64,000 nucleotides of DNA from G020354785 sp964521285 (GCA_964521285.1 CAZFQS010000010.1:76741-140740); one strand, 5' to 3'; shown: positions 27,275 to 36,730, counted from the stretch's first letter. A program made the numbers and translations. Notes: generated by a model not told the origin, from the sequence alone.

Positions 27275-27613
27275 TTATCCTTTTAAGTTGGCTATTTTTC
27301 TTATATCAAAAGTGTTGTATTTTTTGTACAATCTTATTGCAATCGCCATCAACATAGAAGTTGTAGCAAGGCCAATAACAATAGCGGTCAGTACTATTGC
27401 CTGGGGCAGGGGATCAACAAATTTTGCTTTTTCCATTTCCTGAACAATAATTGGTGCAATGCCATTATCAACATATCCTATCAGTGCAAAAAACATGAAA
27501 AGACTTAACTCCATTATTATAAGGCCTATTGCAATTTTAATAATATTCCTTTTGGTCAATACCCCGAAAAGACCAACCAGGAACAATACAAAGCATAATA
27601 AATAAACTGTCAT
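27275..27613 (-). CDS. Antiporter subunit MnhC / NuoK-like
   Basis: The 112-residue protein has three membrane segments and the conserved membrane glutamate in LIIMELSLFMFFALIGYV, plus DPLPQAIVLTAIVIGLATTS, which is diagnostic of MrpC/NuoK. It is a core proton-channel subunit. It sits 15 bp after the DUF4040 gene and 3 bp before the MnhD gene. Confidence 0.9.
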   Translation of the reverse strand: MTVYLLCFVLFLVGLFGVLTKRNIIKIAIGLIIMELSLFMFFALIGYVDNGIAPIIVQEMEKAKFVDPLPQAIVLTAIVIGLATTSMLMAIAIRLYKKYNTFDIRKIANLKG

Positions 27614-27628
27614 TTCAGTACCTCCTCT

Positions 27629-28195
27629 TTATAAATTATTAGTTTTTTTACCTTTTGCCCTTAAAATTGCTAATACTCCAATTACTGCCGTAAAGAGTAT
27701 TGTTGCTTCACCAAGTGTATCATATCCCCTGAAATCAAACAAAACCCCGGTTACAAGATTAGCACTTCCGGTTTTTTCTGCAGCATTTTCGATGTATGCA
27801 GTAGACATTCTTGTCAAATGTTTACCTAATGGATCTAAGGTGCTGGTAACCTCTTTGAAAAAATATAATAGAACCACTAAGCAAACTATTACTAAAATTA
27901 CATTCATAACATACCATTTACGAAAATGGGATAATTTAGTACCGACTACTTTTTTTTCTTTAAGTTCTTCTCTGGAGCTATCCAGCACGACAGCAATCAT
28001 TATTAAAAGTGTAATTGTTTCAACCACAATTTGGACTATAGCCAAATCAGGAGCCTGAAGAAGCAGAAAGCATATTACCAGCCCATAACCAACGATCCCG
28101 CAAGAGATAAGTGCTGATAATAAATCCCTGGCATACAGGGCATAAATTGCACCTAATATCATGAATACCAGTATTATTGAGAGTATTATTTCCAT
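27629..28195 (-). CDS. Mrp/Mbh-type subunit with DUF4040 and MrpB/MbhE-like parts
   Basis: The 188-residue protein joins an N-terminal DUF4040 (MbhD-like) part, with APDLAIVQIVVETITLLIMI around residues 48-68, to a C-terminal segment with GVLFDFRGYDTLGEATILF near 150-170, which matches the MrpA tail / MbhE / MrpB type. In canonical Mrp these parts are the end of MrpA. Here they form a separate gene after the NuoL-like one, 19 bp away. About five membrane segments are visible. Confidence 0.82.
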   Translation of the reverse strand: MEIILSIILVFMILGAIYALYARDLLSALISCGIVGYGLVICFLLLQAPDLAIVQIVVETITLLIMIAVVLDSSREELKEKKVVGTKLSHFRKWYVMNVILVIVCLVVLLYFFKEVTSTLDPLGKHLTRMSTAYIENAAEKTGSANLVTGVLFDFRGYDTLGEATILFTAVIGVLAILRAKGKKTNNL

Positions 28196-28214
28196 TTGTT
28201 CAATATTTAAAATT

Positions 28215-30122
28215 TTATTTGAGAGATAATAATAAAATTAACATAATAGTGATTCCGACCAGGAACCAAATTGCATAACTTGATAATACTCCAGTGTGAG
28301 CAGTGCTTAACTTGCTATATAGCCACAGTATTATATTTTTTGATACATTATATATATCAAAAAGCTTTTTATCTGCTTTTTTATAAAAAAATGAAAATAT
28401 ATTAAAATTAGAGATAGTTTTATAAAATTCAGTTGAGGAATAACCTGTTTGCTGCTGAATTTTTTCACCTCCGATAAAACTGTCCGCAGTCCTCATATTT
28501 TTAATATTCCCGGCTAAATATATAAGAAAACCTAAGATTATTGAGATCAGTACAAGAAATGAAATTGTTGTTGAATTCCATGAACCCGAATACTGAAAAT
28601 CACCAGCTAATGGTGCAAATATTTTTGGTATAACCAGGTTAGTGGCAAATACTCCAAAACCGATACAAAGTAAAGTCAGAAAAATCTGGGGGAGCCACAT
28701 AACTATACTAACTTCTTTGACATCATTAAATTCTTTTCTGGCCCTTCCCAGAAAAGCACCTGTGATAAATTTTACAAAGCTGGCCAGTGTCAATGCAGAA
28801 CCTATTACGGCAAGTGACAGCCAGATAATCCAAAGCCTGTTTGCAATTCCGGCTTCCTTGCCAAAATCAATTATGCCCTGGTAGATGGTCCACTTGGAAG
28901 CAAATCCGTTAAATGGGGGAATTCCTGATATTGATAATGCAAAAATTAATGCTGCTATAAAGGTTAAAGGCATTACTCTTGATAATCCGCCAAGATCATC
29001 CAAGTCTTCTTTCCCTGTTCTTTTTTCAATACTCCCTGCAACCAGGAATAAACCGCTTTTATATAAAGCATTGTTAACCATATGGAATAAGCCCCCGACA
29101 ATTCCTAATGGTGTTCCGAGTCCCAGTCCGACAACCATATATCCAACCTGCGATACTGCATGGTAACCCAACAGCTTTTTGTAATTATGTTGTATTAAAG
29201 CCATCATTACACCAATGATTATTGTTAATACACCTATTATAAGAAGAATTAAGGTTAACCATTGATTTATAATGAACATGTCTCTGCAAATGCGTACCAT
29301 GAAATATATTCCCAATAATTTGTCAAGTGACGCGGGCAGATATGCTGAAGATGATGCAGGAGCCTTTTTTGTATAATCAGGTATCCATGTATGAAACGGA
29401 AATGCCCCAGCTTTAGTAAAACTGCCTATTAAGAATGAAAAAAATGCAAATACATTTAAATAATTATTTGTTGCAACATTTAGCTGGGAAATTTCCATTG
29501 TCTGACCTATTTTCCAAAGAATTGCCATCCCAAATATTATAAAACCGTCTGATGCTCCGATTAATATTAGTGACTTTGTGGCAGCTGTTGAACTTTCTTC
29601 ATCATAGCCCTTTATTAATTTATAAAGTGTAAGGCATAAAAATCCCCAGAATATTATAAACAGGATTAGATTATCGGCTAAGGCAGCGCATACCGAGCAT
29701 GCAAGTGTCAACATTACATATGCATAATAATTACGTATGTTTTTGGTTTTATTTATGTATACAAATGAATATATTATGATAATTACAGAAAATAAGCATA
29801 CGAACAAAACAATCAGTTTGGCTAAATTATCAACATTAAGGACTGCTAATCCTGTTACTGCTTCAAAGTCTTCTGATAAAGACAAATATCTTAAAGGGAA
29901 TAAATTAAACAAATTCACATGTCCGACTGCAGATTTAACAACATAAATTAGCAGGGCACTAATAAATGCAATTATTGATATTATAAGGGCAAAAATCCGT
30001 TTAAAAATTCTAATCCTTTCCGGAAGGGATATCAGTAAAATACCTGCAAGCAATGGCAAAAAAACTATAAAGGAAATATTTGCCAAAAAGGTATTTAAGA
30101 AAAGCTCTCTGGCTGTATTCAT
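28215..30122 (-). CDS. NuoL/MrpA-like proton-conducting subunit
   Basis: The 635-residue protein is polytopic and carries the antiporter core: GAFPFHTWIPDYTKKAPASS (TM7-8), YKKLLGYHAVSQVGYMVVGL and LSISGIPPFNGFASKW. It is shorter than full MrpA (about 800) because the DUF4040/MrpB tail is a separate gene downstream. A long hydrophilic loop precedes the final membrane helix at about 540-600. It is first in the operon, with no mrpE, F or G in the window. Confidence 0.88.
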   Translation of the reverse strand: MNTARELFLNTFLANISFIVFLPLLAGILLISLPERIRIFKRIFALIISIIAFISALLIYVVKSAVGHVNLFNLFPLRYLSLSEDFEAVTGLAVLNVDNLAKLIVLFVCLFSVIIIIYSFVYINKTKNIRNYYAYVMLTLACSVCAALADNLILFIIFWGFLCLTLYKLIKGYDEESSTAATKSLILIGASDGFIIFGMAILWKIGQTMEISQLNVATNNYLNVFAFFSFLIGSFTKAGAFPFHTWIPDYTKKAPASSSAYLPASLDKLLGIYFMVRICRDMFIINQWLTLILLIIGVLTIIIGVMMALIQHNYKKLLGYHAVSQVGYMVVGLGLGTPLGIVGGLFHMVNNALYKSGLFLVAGSIEKRTGKEDLDDLGGLSRVMPLTFIAALIFALSISGIPPFNGFASKWTIYQGIIDFGKEAGIANRLWIIWLSLAVIGSALTLASFVKFITGAFLGRARKEFNDVKEVSIVMWLPQIFLTLLCIGFGVFATNLVIPKIFAPLAGDFQYSGSWNSTTISFLVLISIILGFLIYLAGNIKNMRTADSFIGGEKIQQQTGYSSTEFYKTISNFNIFSFFYKKADKKLFDIYNVSKNIILWLYSKLSTAHTGVLSSYAIWFLVGITIMLILLLSLK

Positions 30123-30181
30123 ATCTTATTTAGTTATTTAAGTAAACACAATTAATTTAGTTAATATTTAAAATAAATAAT

Positions 30182-31495
30182 CTATTTGGTTTTTGAATAA
30201 AATGTTGGCATAAATTGTACCTGCAACCATCCGAACTGGGCAAACCTGCTTTTGCCTTCTTCAATTTCATCGACAATTTCAAGTGACTCGTTGGGTAACA
30301 TGAAGGAATACCCGGCTTTCAGTGATATATCATTGCCGGCTTTATATGTAAACATTAAGTCAATTTCAGACCCCAGGTATTTATCGACTTTATTTGTTGC
30401 TGATAAATATTCTTTATCCAGTGCGAACCAGTGCCAGGTGATTTGCGACTTGATATTTCTGGTTACAGTATTTTCAATCCTTATGTTTATGTTGTTAATG
30501 CCGGCGCCATTATTTTCCGAAGCAATATCTTTCCCAAAGTAGTCCATATATCCCAGGAACCGGTGATTTGATCCGTACAGCTTGGAAAATGAATTAGTCT
30601 TTGTCTTTATTTTTATGGAGTCTGACAGGTCTGTTCCTGAGTAGTGGTCGTACCCCAGGATCAGGCTTGTATTTCTGAAGATATCCCAGGAAAATTTTGC
30701 TGCATAGAAGTTTGACAGTACCTTCTCGCCGGTACTAATATTGCCGTGCTGAATATATAATGATGCGCCTGCACTTATCCTTCCCTGTTCAAAGTTCACA
30801 TTTGTGCCGGCAGTATTTCTTACATAAATTATATTTTTAAAAGCGGGCTTCTGGTTGGCATCGAGAATATCTACAAGTGAGATATCAAGTTTATCCGACA
30901 GTTTTTTATGTAGCCATAAATACGACAGGTATTTATAATAATTAAGGTTATAATCAGACAGGAACTTATCTTCATTCAGATTATTTAATCCTAAACCTAA
31001 ATGACAGCCAAGCAGCCTGTCGTTATTTTCGTATTGTATCACAGCCAGATCATGTGAGGAGCCTTTATTGTTCCAGTCTGTTTCTGATAATAACCTCTGG
31101 TCGTCATATATTAACCTCTGCCTGCCGAATTTGACAGACAGCTTTTTTGTAAAGTAATATTTAATCCATGCTTCGAACAGGTCAGGTGACCCGTTGTTAC
31201 GTTTTGGTTCGGTATCACCCCAAACCCGTGCATCCTGTATAGTTATATTCAAAAGGTACTTTGGATTAGTATAGTCTAACATTAACCGTGTTCTTTGATT
31301 AACAAAAAGAGCAGGCCTTTTCGATGAATCGGGGAGTTCTCCCTGTCCATACCGGAATTCACCCCTGTTTCTGAAATTACATGATACTGATAACTGGGCT
31401 GATGAAGTAAACACTATGCCAATTGCCAGAAAAGTATTTATCAGTCTTTTTACGGTTTCTGAATCTGTTATGTATTTGCCAGGTTTGTTTTTCAT
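30182..31495 (-). CDS. Alginate-export-family outer-membrane porin
   Basis: The beta-barrel protein matches the alginate_exp porin pattern: FRNRGEFRYGQGELP at the start of the mature part, LLNITIQDARVWGD and LSVKFGRQRLIYDDQRLL, and aromatic-rich amphipathic strands to a terminal W/F-rich strand. I prefer the internal ATG at 31495 over one at 31531 because it gives a shorter signal region (MKNKPGKYITDSETVKRLIN, then a hydrophobic run ending TSSAQ) and no overlap with pstB. The gene follows pstB by 22 bp, so it is probably co-expressed with phosphate uptake and may let phosphate or phosphorylated compounds across the outer membrane. The substrate is not known. Confidence 0.78.
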   Translation of the reverse strand: MKNKPGKYITDSETVKRLINTFLAIGIVFTSSAQLSVSCNFRNRGEFRYGQGELPDSSKRPALFVNQRTRLMLDYTNPKYLLNITIQDARVWGDTEPKRNNGSPDLFEAWIKYYFTKKLSVKFGRQRLIYDDQRLLSETDWNNKGSSHDLAVIQYENNDRLLGCHLGLGLNNLNEDKFLSDYNLNYYKYLSYLWLHKKLSDKLDISLVDILDANQKPAFKNIIYVRNTAGTNVNFEQGRISAGASLYIQHGNISTGEKVLSNFYAAKFSWDIFRNTSLILGYDHYSGTDLSDSIKIKTKTNSFSKLYGSNHRFLGYMDYFGKDIASENNGAGINNINIRIENTVTRNIKSQITWHWFALDKEYLSATNKVDKYLGSEIDLMFTYKAGNDISLKAGYSFMLPNESLEIVDEIEEGKSRFAQFGWLQVQFMPTFYSKTK

Positions 31496-31517
31496 ATTTG
31501 AATTAACATACTGTTCC

Positions 31518-32279
31518 TTAATAGAATACACCCTTTAAATATGCTTTTGTTTTTTCTTCTTTCGGATAGTTAAAAAGTTCTTTTGCCGGCCCTTGTTCAA
31601 TTACTTCTCCCAGATACATGAATATCACATAATCAGCCATTCTAACAGCCTGTCTTAGTATATGTGTTACGACAACAATAGTGTAGCTTTGTTTTAACTC
31701 CATGAACTTCTTCTCAATTGCCTGGCTTGACATCGGATCCAGTGCGGATGTAGGTTCGTCAGCCAGTATGATATCAGGATCGACAGCTAATCCTCTGGCC
31801 AGACATAGTCGCTGCTGCTGGCCTATTGACAGGCATGAAGCCGGCTCTTTTAGTCTGTCCCTGACTTCGTCCCATAAGCTGGCTTGTTTCAGGTAATGCT
31901 CAATTCGTCTGTCAAGAAATTTCTTTTTTCTCCTCTGACTTATTTTAAGGCCAAAAGAAATATTTTTATATATACTCATAGGCAGCGGATAAGGTCTTTG
32001 GGATAACAACCCCATTCTTTTCCTTAATTTTGTAATACCATTCCTGTTATTCAGGATTTCTTCGTTATCTATATATATCCTGCCTGATACCGTAATTTCA
32101 GGATAAAGATCAGTTAAGCGATTCAGACATTTCATCAGTGTAGTTTTACCACATCCCGAGGGGCCTAGTATTACGGTTATTTTATTTTTAGGTATCTGAA
32201 TATTTATATTTTTCAGGATATGCTTTTTATCTATATATAAATTCAGATCCTCTACCTTTATCTTATAGGTTTCATTCAT
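31518..32279 (-). CDS. pstB: Phosphate ABC transporter ATP-binding protein PstB
   Basis: The 253-residue ATPase has Walker A GPSGCGKT (residues 39-46), the signature LSIGQQQRLCLARGLA, Walker B IILADEPTSALDP and a switch histidine in VVTHILRQAVR. It powers high-affinity phosphate import with PstA and PstC. It follows pstA by 3 bp. No phoU is found after it; the porin gene occupies that place. Confidence 0.95.
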   Translation of the reverse strand: MNETYKIKVEDLNLYIDKKHILKNINIQIPKNKITVILGPSGCGKTTLMKCLNRLTDLYPEITVSGRIYIDNEEILNNRNGITKLRKRMGLLSQRPYPLPMSIYKNISFGLKISQRRKKKFLDRRIEHYLKQASLWDEVRDRLKEPASCLSIGQQQRLCLARGLAVDPDIILADEPTSALDPMSSQAIEKKFMELKQSYTIVVVTHILRQAVRMADYVIFMYLGEVIEQGPAKELFNYPKEEKTKAYLKGVFY

Positions 32280-32282
32280 TTC

Positions 32283-33146
32283 TTAAAATTTTATGCTGCT
32301 TTTTTTATAAGTTCCTGATAATATTCTTGATAATATACTGATTAACAATACTATAAAAGTTAATACTACTGCGGCCGCATAAGCCCTGTTTTTAACTTCG
32401 GGTATGGGAGATGATAATTGGAAGAATATTGAAAGAGGCAGCGTTGCAGTCTGTTGTGTTAATGATGTTGGGATGCGGTCAGTAAAACCTGCTGTAAACA
32501 GAACCGAAGCAGCATCACCAATTGCCCTGCCAAATGATAGTAATAATGCTGTTATAACAAAGGGGAGACACTGCCTAATAAAAACTTTAAATGCTATTTC
32601 ATATTTTGTTGCCCCAAGTGAAGCGGCTGATTCTGTTAATCCAAGCGGGACTGTTTTAAATCCTTCATCCATGGCTCTTACCATAATTGGTATGATTAAA
32701 AGTGTAATTACTATTATACCGGCTAATAATGAGGTTTTCATTCCCAGAAGTATCATAATCGTAAATCCAAATGCTCCATAAACTATGGAAGGTATACCCC
32801 ATAATAAATCAAGAAGAAATCTGACAGCATTTACAATTTTTTTTCTGCTAAAAAGGTAAACATTCATATATAATGCTACAGGCAGGCTTATTATTAAGGC
32901 AAGGAAGGTTGCTCCTGTTGATAAATATAAAGATCCTATAATAGCATTTAAAATTCCCCCTTCTTTACCAAAGTAAAATCCTCCTTTTGGTGTTTGTGTT
33001 AACATTTCAAGGGACAGTGATGGAATCCCCTTTTTTAAAATGCTATATACAATTAGAAATAAGGCAAACACTATTATACATGTTGAAAGGAACATTATTA
33101 GCCTGAAAAATCCTTCTTCGATAATTTTGAAAAGTCCTTTAATCAT
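32283..33146 (-). CDS. pstA: Phosphate ABC transporter permease PstA
   Basis: The 287-residue membrane protein has about six membrane segments and the EAA-type loop in ESAASLGATKYEIAFKVFI that docks on PstB. DLLWGIPSIVYGAFGF is typical of PstA. It is coupled to pstC (2-bp gap) and pstB (3-bp gap). Confidence 0.94.
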   Translation of the reverse strand: MIKGLFKIIEEGFFRLIMFLSTCIIVFALFLIVYSILKKGIPSLSLEMLTQTPKGGFYFGKEGGILNAIIGSLYLSTGATFLALIISLPVALYMNVYLFSRKKIVNAVRFLLDLLWGIPSIVYGAFGFTIMILLGMKTSLLAGIIVITLLIIPIMVRAMDEGFKTVPLGLTESAASLGATKYEIAFKVFIRQCLPFVITALLLSFGRAIGDAASVLFTAGFTDRIPTSLTQQTATLPLSIFFQLSSPIPEVKNRAYAAAVVLTFIVLLISILSRILSGTYKKSSIKF

Positions 33147-33148
33147 AA

Positions 33149-34042
33149 TTATATTCTTTTTTCAAATCTTACAATTAATATTCTTGATGCCAGATTGAAT
33201 ACCAGAACAATAAAGAATAATACCAGTGCAGCAAACATCAGAGCAGAATCGTACATAGGGATCGAAAGCATTTCTCCGTAATTGTTGGCAATTAATGCAG
33301 GCAATGGATAACCTGGTTGCAGAACTCCCCTTGGAATTTTAACAACATTACCCACAACCATCAATACGGCAATGGTTTCCCCAAAAGCCCTGGACAATCC
33401 CAGTCCCATAGCTGAAATAATTCCGGGAAAAGCTTTTTTAATAAGCACATATTTTATTGTCTGCCATTTGCTTGCTCCCAACGATAATGATGCTTCCTGT
33501 AACTCATCAGGGATAGACTTGAAAACTTCAAGCATGATGTTAAGAATGAAAGGTATAATCATAATAGATAATACGATTGAGCCGGCCAGTATGCTATAGC
33601 CCGATATTTGCTTTCCTAACAGGGTGGCTGAATGCCTGGCAATAAAAGGCACAATTACTATTACTCCCCAGACTCCATAAATTACTGAGGGTATACCTGC
33701 CAGGATATCTATTACAGGTCGCATAATCTTTAGTACTGCTTTCTTTGCGTATTGTGTCAGATGTATGGCGGACAGCAGGCAAACAGGTCCGGCAATAACC
33801 AGGGATAAGACAGTAACCCATAAAGAGCTAAGTATAAAAGGATAAAACCCGAATTTTCCTGACAAGGGTTTCCATTCGCGGGATGTCAATAAGTCCGTTA
33901 ATGATTTATCTTTAAGGAGAAGAGATGATTTAAAATATAAGCCTGCTCCAATTAGTGCAGGCATTATGATTATAAAGCTGAGCCAGATTAGCATCCAGAC
34001 TTCACTTATCCTGTTTTTTATGTGCCTGTCCAGGCTAATCAT
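33149..34042 (-). CDS. pstC: Phosphate ABC transporter permease PstC
   Basis: The 297-residue permease has the EASLSLGASKWQTIKYVL coupling loop and DILAGIPSVIYGVWGV, mirroring PstA. GLSRAFGETIAVLMVVGN is the PstC-type conserved helix. Its start overlaps the pstS stop by one base (34042), a strong sign of coupled translation. Confidence 0.94.
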   Translation of the reverse strand: MISLDRHIKNRISEVWMLIWLSFIIIMPALIGAGLYFKSSLLLKDKSLTDLLTSREWKPLSGKFGFYPFILSSLWVTVLSLVIAGPVCLLSAIHLTQYAKKAVLKIMRPVIDILAGIPSVIYGVWGVIVIVPFIARHSATLLGKQISGYSILAGSIVLSIMIIPFILNIMLEVFKSIPDELQEASLSLGASKWQTIKYVLIKKAFPGIISAMGLGLSRAFGETIAVLMVVGNVVKIPRGVLQPGYPLPALIANNYGEMLSIPMYDSALMFAALVLFFIVLVFNLASRILIVRFEKRI

Positions 34043-35022
34043 TAATTTATTTTCTTAAGCTCGCTATGGATTTTTTCTTCTGATAGCCTGACATATCCCG
34101 CCTCTTTCACATATGTCTGCCCATCAGTTAAAATCCATTTGATGAATTCCTTAACTACTTTTTTTTCAGGTTTGCCTTTTGATACAAAATATAAGTCCCT
34201 TGCCGGTGGAGAAGGATATATCCCGTCTTTTATTGCGATCATAATATTGTCCAGACTGTTGTAGAAATTTTCATTATTGTCAGCTTTACCATTTTCATTC
34301 AGGTCCAGAGGAACCACTTCCAGTCCCTCATACTTGTCCCTTGTATTGATATCATATATATATATTACGTTATTATACCCCAATCCGTAAATATCATTTT
34401 TTACAGCATCTGCTATCCCGGGATCTCCAAATACTCCAATACCCTCAAGTTCTTCCTGGTTTTTGCCCAGATATTGCCCCCACATTGCAGCAGCACCACA
34501 GGCATCTGACCGTGTATAAACATTAATCCTGGTTTTTGCTTCATCACCGTATAATTCTTCCCATGAAGAAATTTCCCCTGTAATAAATATTTTGATTAAT
34601 TTTTCCCTGGTGATACCTTTAGATTTTAACTGTTTGATAAATGGATTATTTTCGTTAATTGTTGGTAAGACAGCATCTTTTGTCAAAGCAATCCACCATG
34701 CTCCTTTTTCTTTTTCCGGCTCACTTATTTCCCGTGAGAACATTCCTAAATCAACCATTTGAGAAAGAGCATCGGCCATTCCTTTACCTGCCCCACCAGC
34801 AGAGATGTCAATTTTTACCCCTGGATGGATCTTCTGAAATTCTTCTGCCCACCTTACAGTTACAGGATATAAAGCAAACGCTCCTGATATACTTATTAGC
34901 CCTTTTAAGGCACTATCATCACTTTGCGAATCACTCCTTTTTTGTTTATTACTGCAACCTGTTGCAACTAAAAGCTGGGTAGTAACAAGACAAATTAAAA
35001 AATATTTTAGTGTTTTTTTCAT
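34042..35022 (-). CDS. pstS: Phosphate-binding lipoprotein PstS
   Basis: The 326-residue protein has a lipoprotein signal ending LLVATGC (Cys23). GLISISGAFALYPVTVRWAEEF and ISAGGAGKGMADAL form the phosphate-binding loops of the PstS-like fold, and RSDACGAAAMWGQYL supplies a further loop. It captures phosphate for PstCAB. The upstream 399-bp region holds a 14-bp palindrome but no recognisable Pho box. Confidence 0.92.
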   Translation of the reverse strand: MKKTLKYFLICLVTTQLLVATGCSNKQKRSDSQSDDSALKGLISISGAFALYPVTVRWAEEFQKIHPGVKIDISAGGAGKGMADALSQMVDLGMFSREISEPEKEKGAWWIALTKDAVLPTINENNPFIKQLKSKGITREKLIKIFITGEISSWEELYGDEAKTRINVYTRSDACGAAAMWGQYLGKNQEELEGIGVFGDPGIADAVKNDIYGLGYNNVIYIYDINTRDKYEGLEVVPLDLNENGKADNNENFYNSLDNIMIAIKDGIYPSPPARDLYFVSKGKPEKKVVKEFIKWILTDGQTYVKEAGYVRLSEEKIHSELKKIN

Positions 35023-35421
35023 GGCGTTGGGGTCAAAGCGTTTATAATTAAATATTTACTCCTGATATGTTAATATTAATCTTGTCTGGGACAATATAAT
35101 ATTTTAGAAGATGATGCAATATTTATTACCATCACTGGAATTTTTGTGGATATCATAGCTGGTTGAGTTCTTCAGGCAAAAAGGATTTTTTACTGGAAAA
35201 GGATATAACCAATCATACCTCAGCCATGATATGTTTATTAGATAAAGTTATATTACTAGTATTTATTAGAAAAGGTAGGTAAATACCTATTCGGTACCGG
35301 AAATTATTATCAATATACAGTGGTATTAAGTAGTAAAAAAAAGAATTACAAACCAGTAATTTTTTACCAGTATAAAATTAAAAACAGGGATATTATTAGG
35401 ATAGTATTTTTAACACAGAAC
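35023..35421. other. 399-bp intergenic region upstream of pstS
   Basis: AT-rich DNA carrying the pst promoter region. I see a palindrome at 35276-35289 and two direct copies of ACCAGTA near 35351 and 35366. No exact TAnnTTTG -7 element, no E. coli-type Pho box and no coding frame were found. Confidence 0.5.
35276..35289. promoter_or_regulatory. Palindrome TAGGTA-AA-TACCTA
   Basis: Perfect 6+2+6 inverted repeat in the long region before pstS, 254 bp from its start codon, and directly followed by a second small palindrome GGTACC at 35293-35298. It may be an operator for phosphate control or belong to the end of the PorV-like gene. Confidence 0.25.
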
Positions 35422-36585
35422 CTATAAATTGAGTTGCAGACCGGCTGTAAATCCGTAAGTATTGTTAATAAAATGTTTATTGCCTGTAATAAGTTTTGCA
35501 TCCAGTGTAATTCCGTATATATATAATCCGGCCCCTAATGTATTGTATGTTCTATTCCCTTTTGTCTGATGTTCGTAATGTCTTCCGCACCTTAATGCTA
35601 ACTTAAAATTTTCAGAAAGTTCTACATATATTTCTATTCCAAATTTATGTATTATCTCATGCCATTCTTCCTCAAAACCGCCCGGCGCATCATAGAAGGA
35701 CTGTATCCAGCTTAAAGGTAATGAGGATGGCGGCTTTCGGCCTTCCCTGATAACTTTGTCACCGTTGGCATCCAGACTATCAATATAGTAAGTTGGCGGT
35801 GTTGGAACCAGTAATTTTTCTGCCTGGTAAGCTACAGTAAATACGAATTTTGTTTTTTCACTGGTCTTATCGAAAAAACTCATCATTGAACCAATCGAAA
35901 GGCTTGCAGGCAGGTAATGTTTTTCACCACCATCAGTATATGAAACCCTGGGACCAAGATTTTTAATAGCGGCTCCAAAATCATAGCTAACTGACAGGTC
36001 CTCTGCTAAATCCAACTCATTTTCAAAATCTATTCCCAAATCCACTGCAAATGTCCTTCCCGGGTGGTATTCTTCACCGCAATCAGAAACGCCGCATAAA
36101 TCACTGTTTATATACTTTAATACTGTCCCGGCTGCTAAATTATTATTAAACCTGTGTGCATAATTCAGGTTTATATAATAGTCATATGGATTGAAAGTAT
36201 TATTAAATAGTTGTCCCATATCATAATAAGTAAAACTACTACCAATTACATTTTTATCGTTCCATTTATAGAATGATATTATATTCGTTGCAAAATCACC
36301 TTTGTATACATTAGTAAGATTTGGAATACATGAGATATATGCGCCGGAAGTCTTATCTGACTTGATTAGCAAAGAAGGATTCTGATATGGTCCGACAAAA
36401 TAGCTCTTCCCGGTTAGTGCTACACCTGTTTCTCCCATCCCGCCGGTTTTGGAATTAATATCGGCCAGTAAAAAAGGTATAGTAAGGAATAATGGATTTA
36501 ACTGTGCTCTGGCAATATTTGCCAGGTATATCAATAAAATTAAAAGAATATATCTTTTCATTATACCGATATTTTTTTTGATCAT
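35422..36585 (-). CDS. PorV-family outer-membrane beta-barrel protein
   Basis: The 387-residue protein has a signal peptide ending IARAQ; an internal ATG at 36561 (MKRYILLILLIYLANIARAQ) would give a neater one. The mature start FLTIPFLLADINSKTGGMGE and the late segments SLPLSWIQSFYDAPGGFEEE and HYEHQTKGNRTYNTLGAGL are typical of PorV/LptO, the outer-membrane shuttle of the type IX secretion system. C116-region cysteines (LCGVSDCGEEY) are unusual. It is an orphan here, with no por or spr genes around it, and may be a paralogue rather than the main PorV. A G10 tract lies 80 bp upstream of its start. Confidence 0.8.
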   Translation of the reverse strand: MIKKNIGIMKRYILLILLIYLANIARAQLNPLFLTIPFLLADINSKTGGMGETGVALTGKSYFVGPYQNPSLLIKSDKTSGAYISCIPNLTNVYKGDFATNIISFYKWNDKNVIGSSFTYYDMGQLFNNTFNPYDYYINLNYAHRFNNNLAAGTVLKYINSDLCGVSDCGEEYHPGRTFAVDLGIDFENELDLAEDLSVSYDFGAAIKNLGPRVSYTDGGEKHYLPASLSIGSMMSFFDKTSEKTKFVFTVAYQAEKLLVPTPPTYYIDSLDANGDKVIREGRKPPSSLPLSWIQSFYDAPGGFEEEWHEIIHKFGIEIYVELSENFKLALRCGRHYEHQTKGNRTYNTLGAGLYIYGITLDAKLITGNKHFINNTYGFTAGLQLNL

Positions 36586-36664
36586 AGAAAATAACGCTAA
36601 TATTTATAATATATTGTTTTTAAATATATTATAGATTTTATGTTATCTGCTGTGATGTATAATT

Positions 36665-36674
36665 GGGGGGGGGT
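36665..36674. repeat. G10 homopolymer tract upstream of PorV-like gene
   Basis: Ten consecutive G residues (C10 on the transcribed-sense strand) stand 80 bp before the PorV-like start in DNA otherwise poor in G. Such tracts are slippage-prone and can vary promoter spacing or expression. Confidence 0.8.
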
Positions 36675-36730
36675 AATTCGTAAATTGGAATGTGCAGCTT
36701 AAGAATTTGAAAACAGCGGATGGCTGAATA

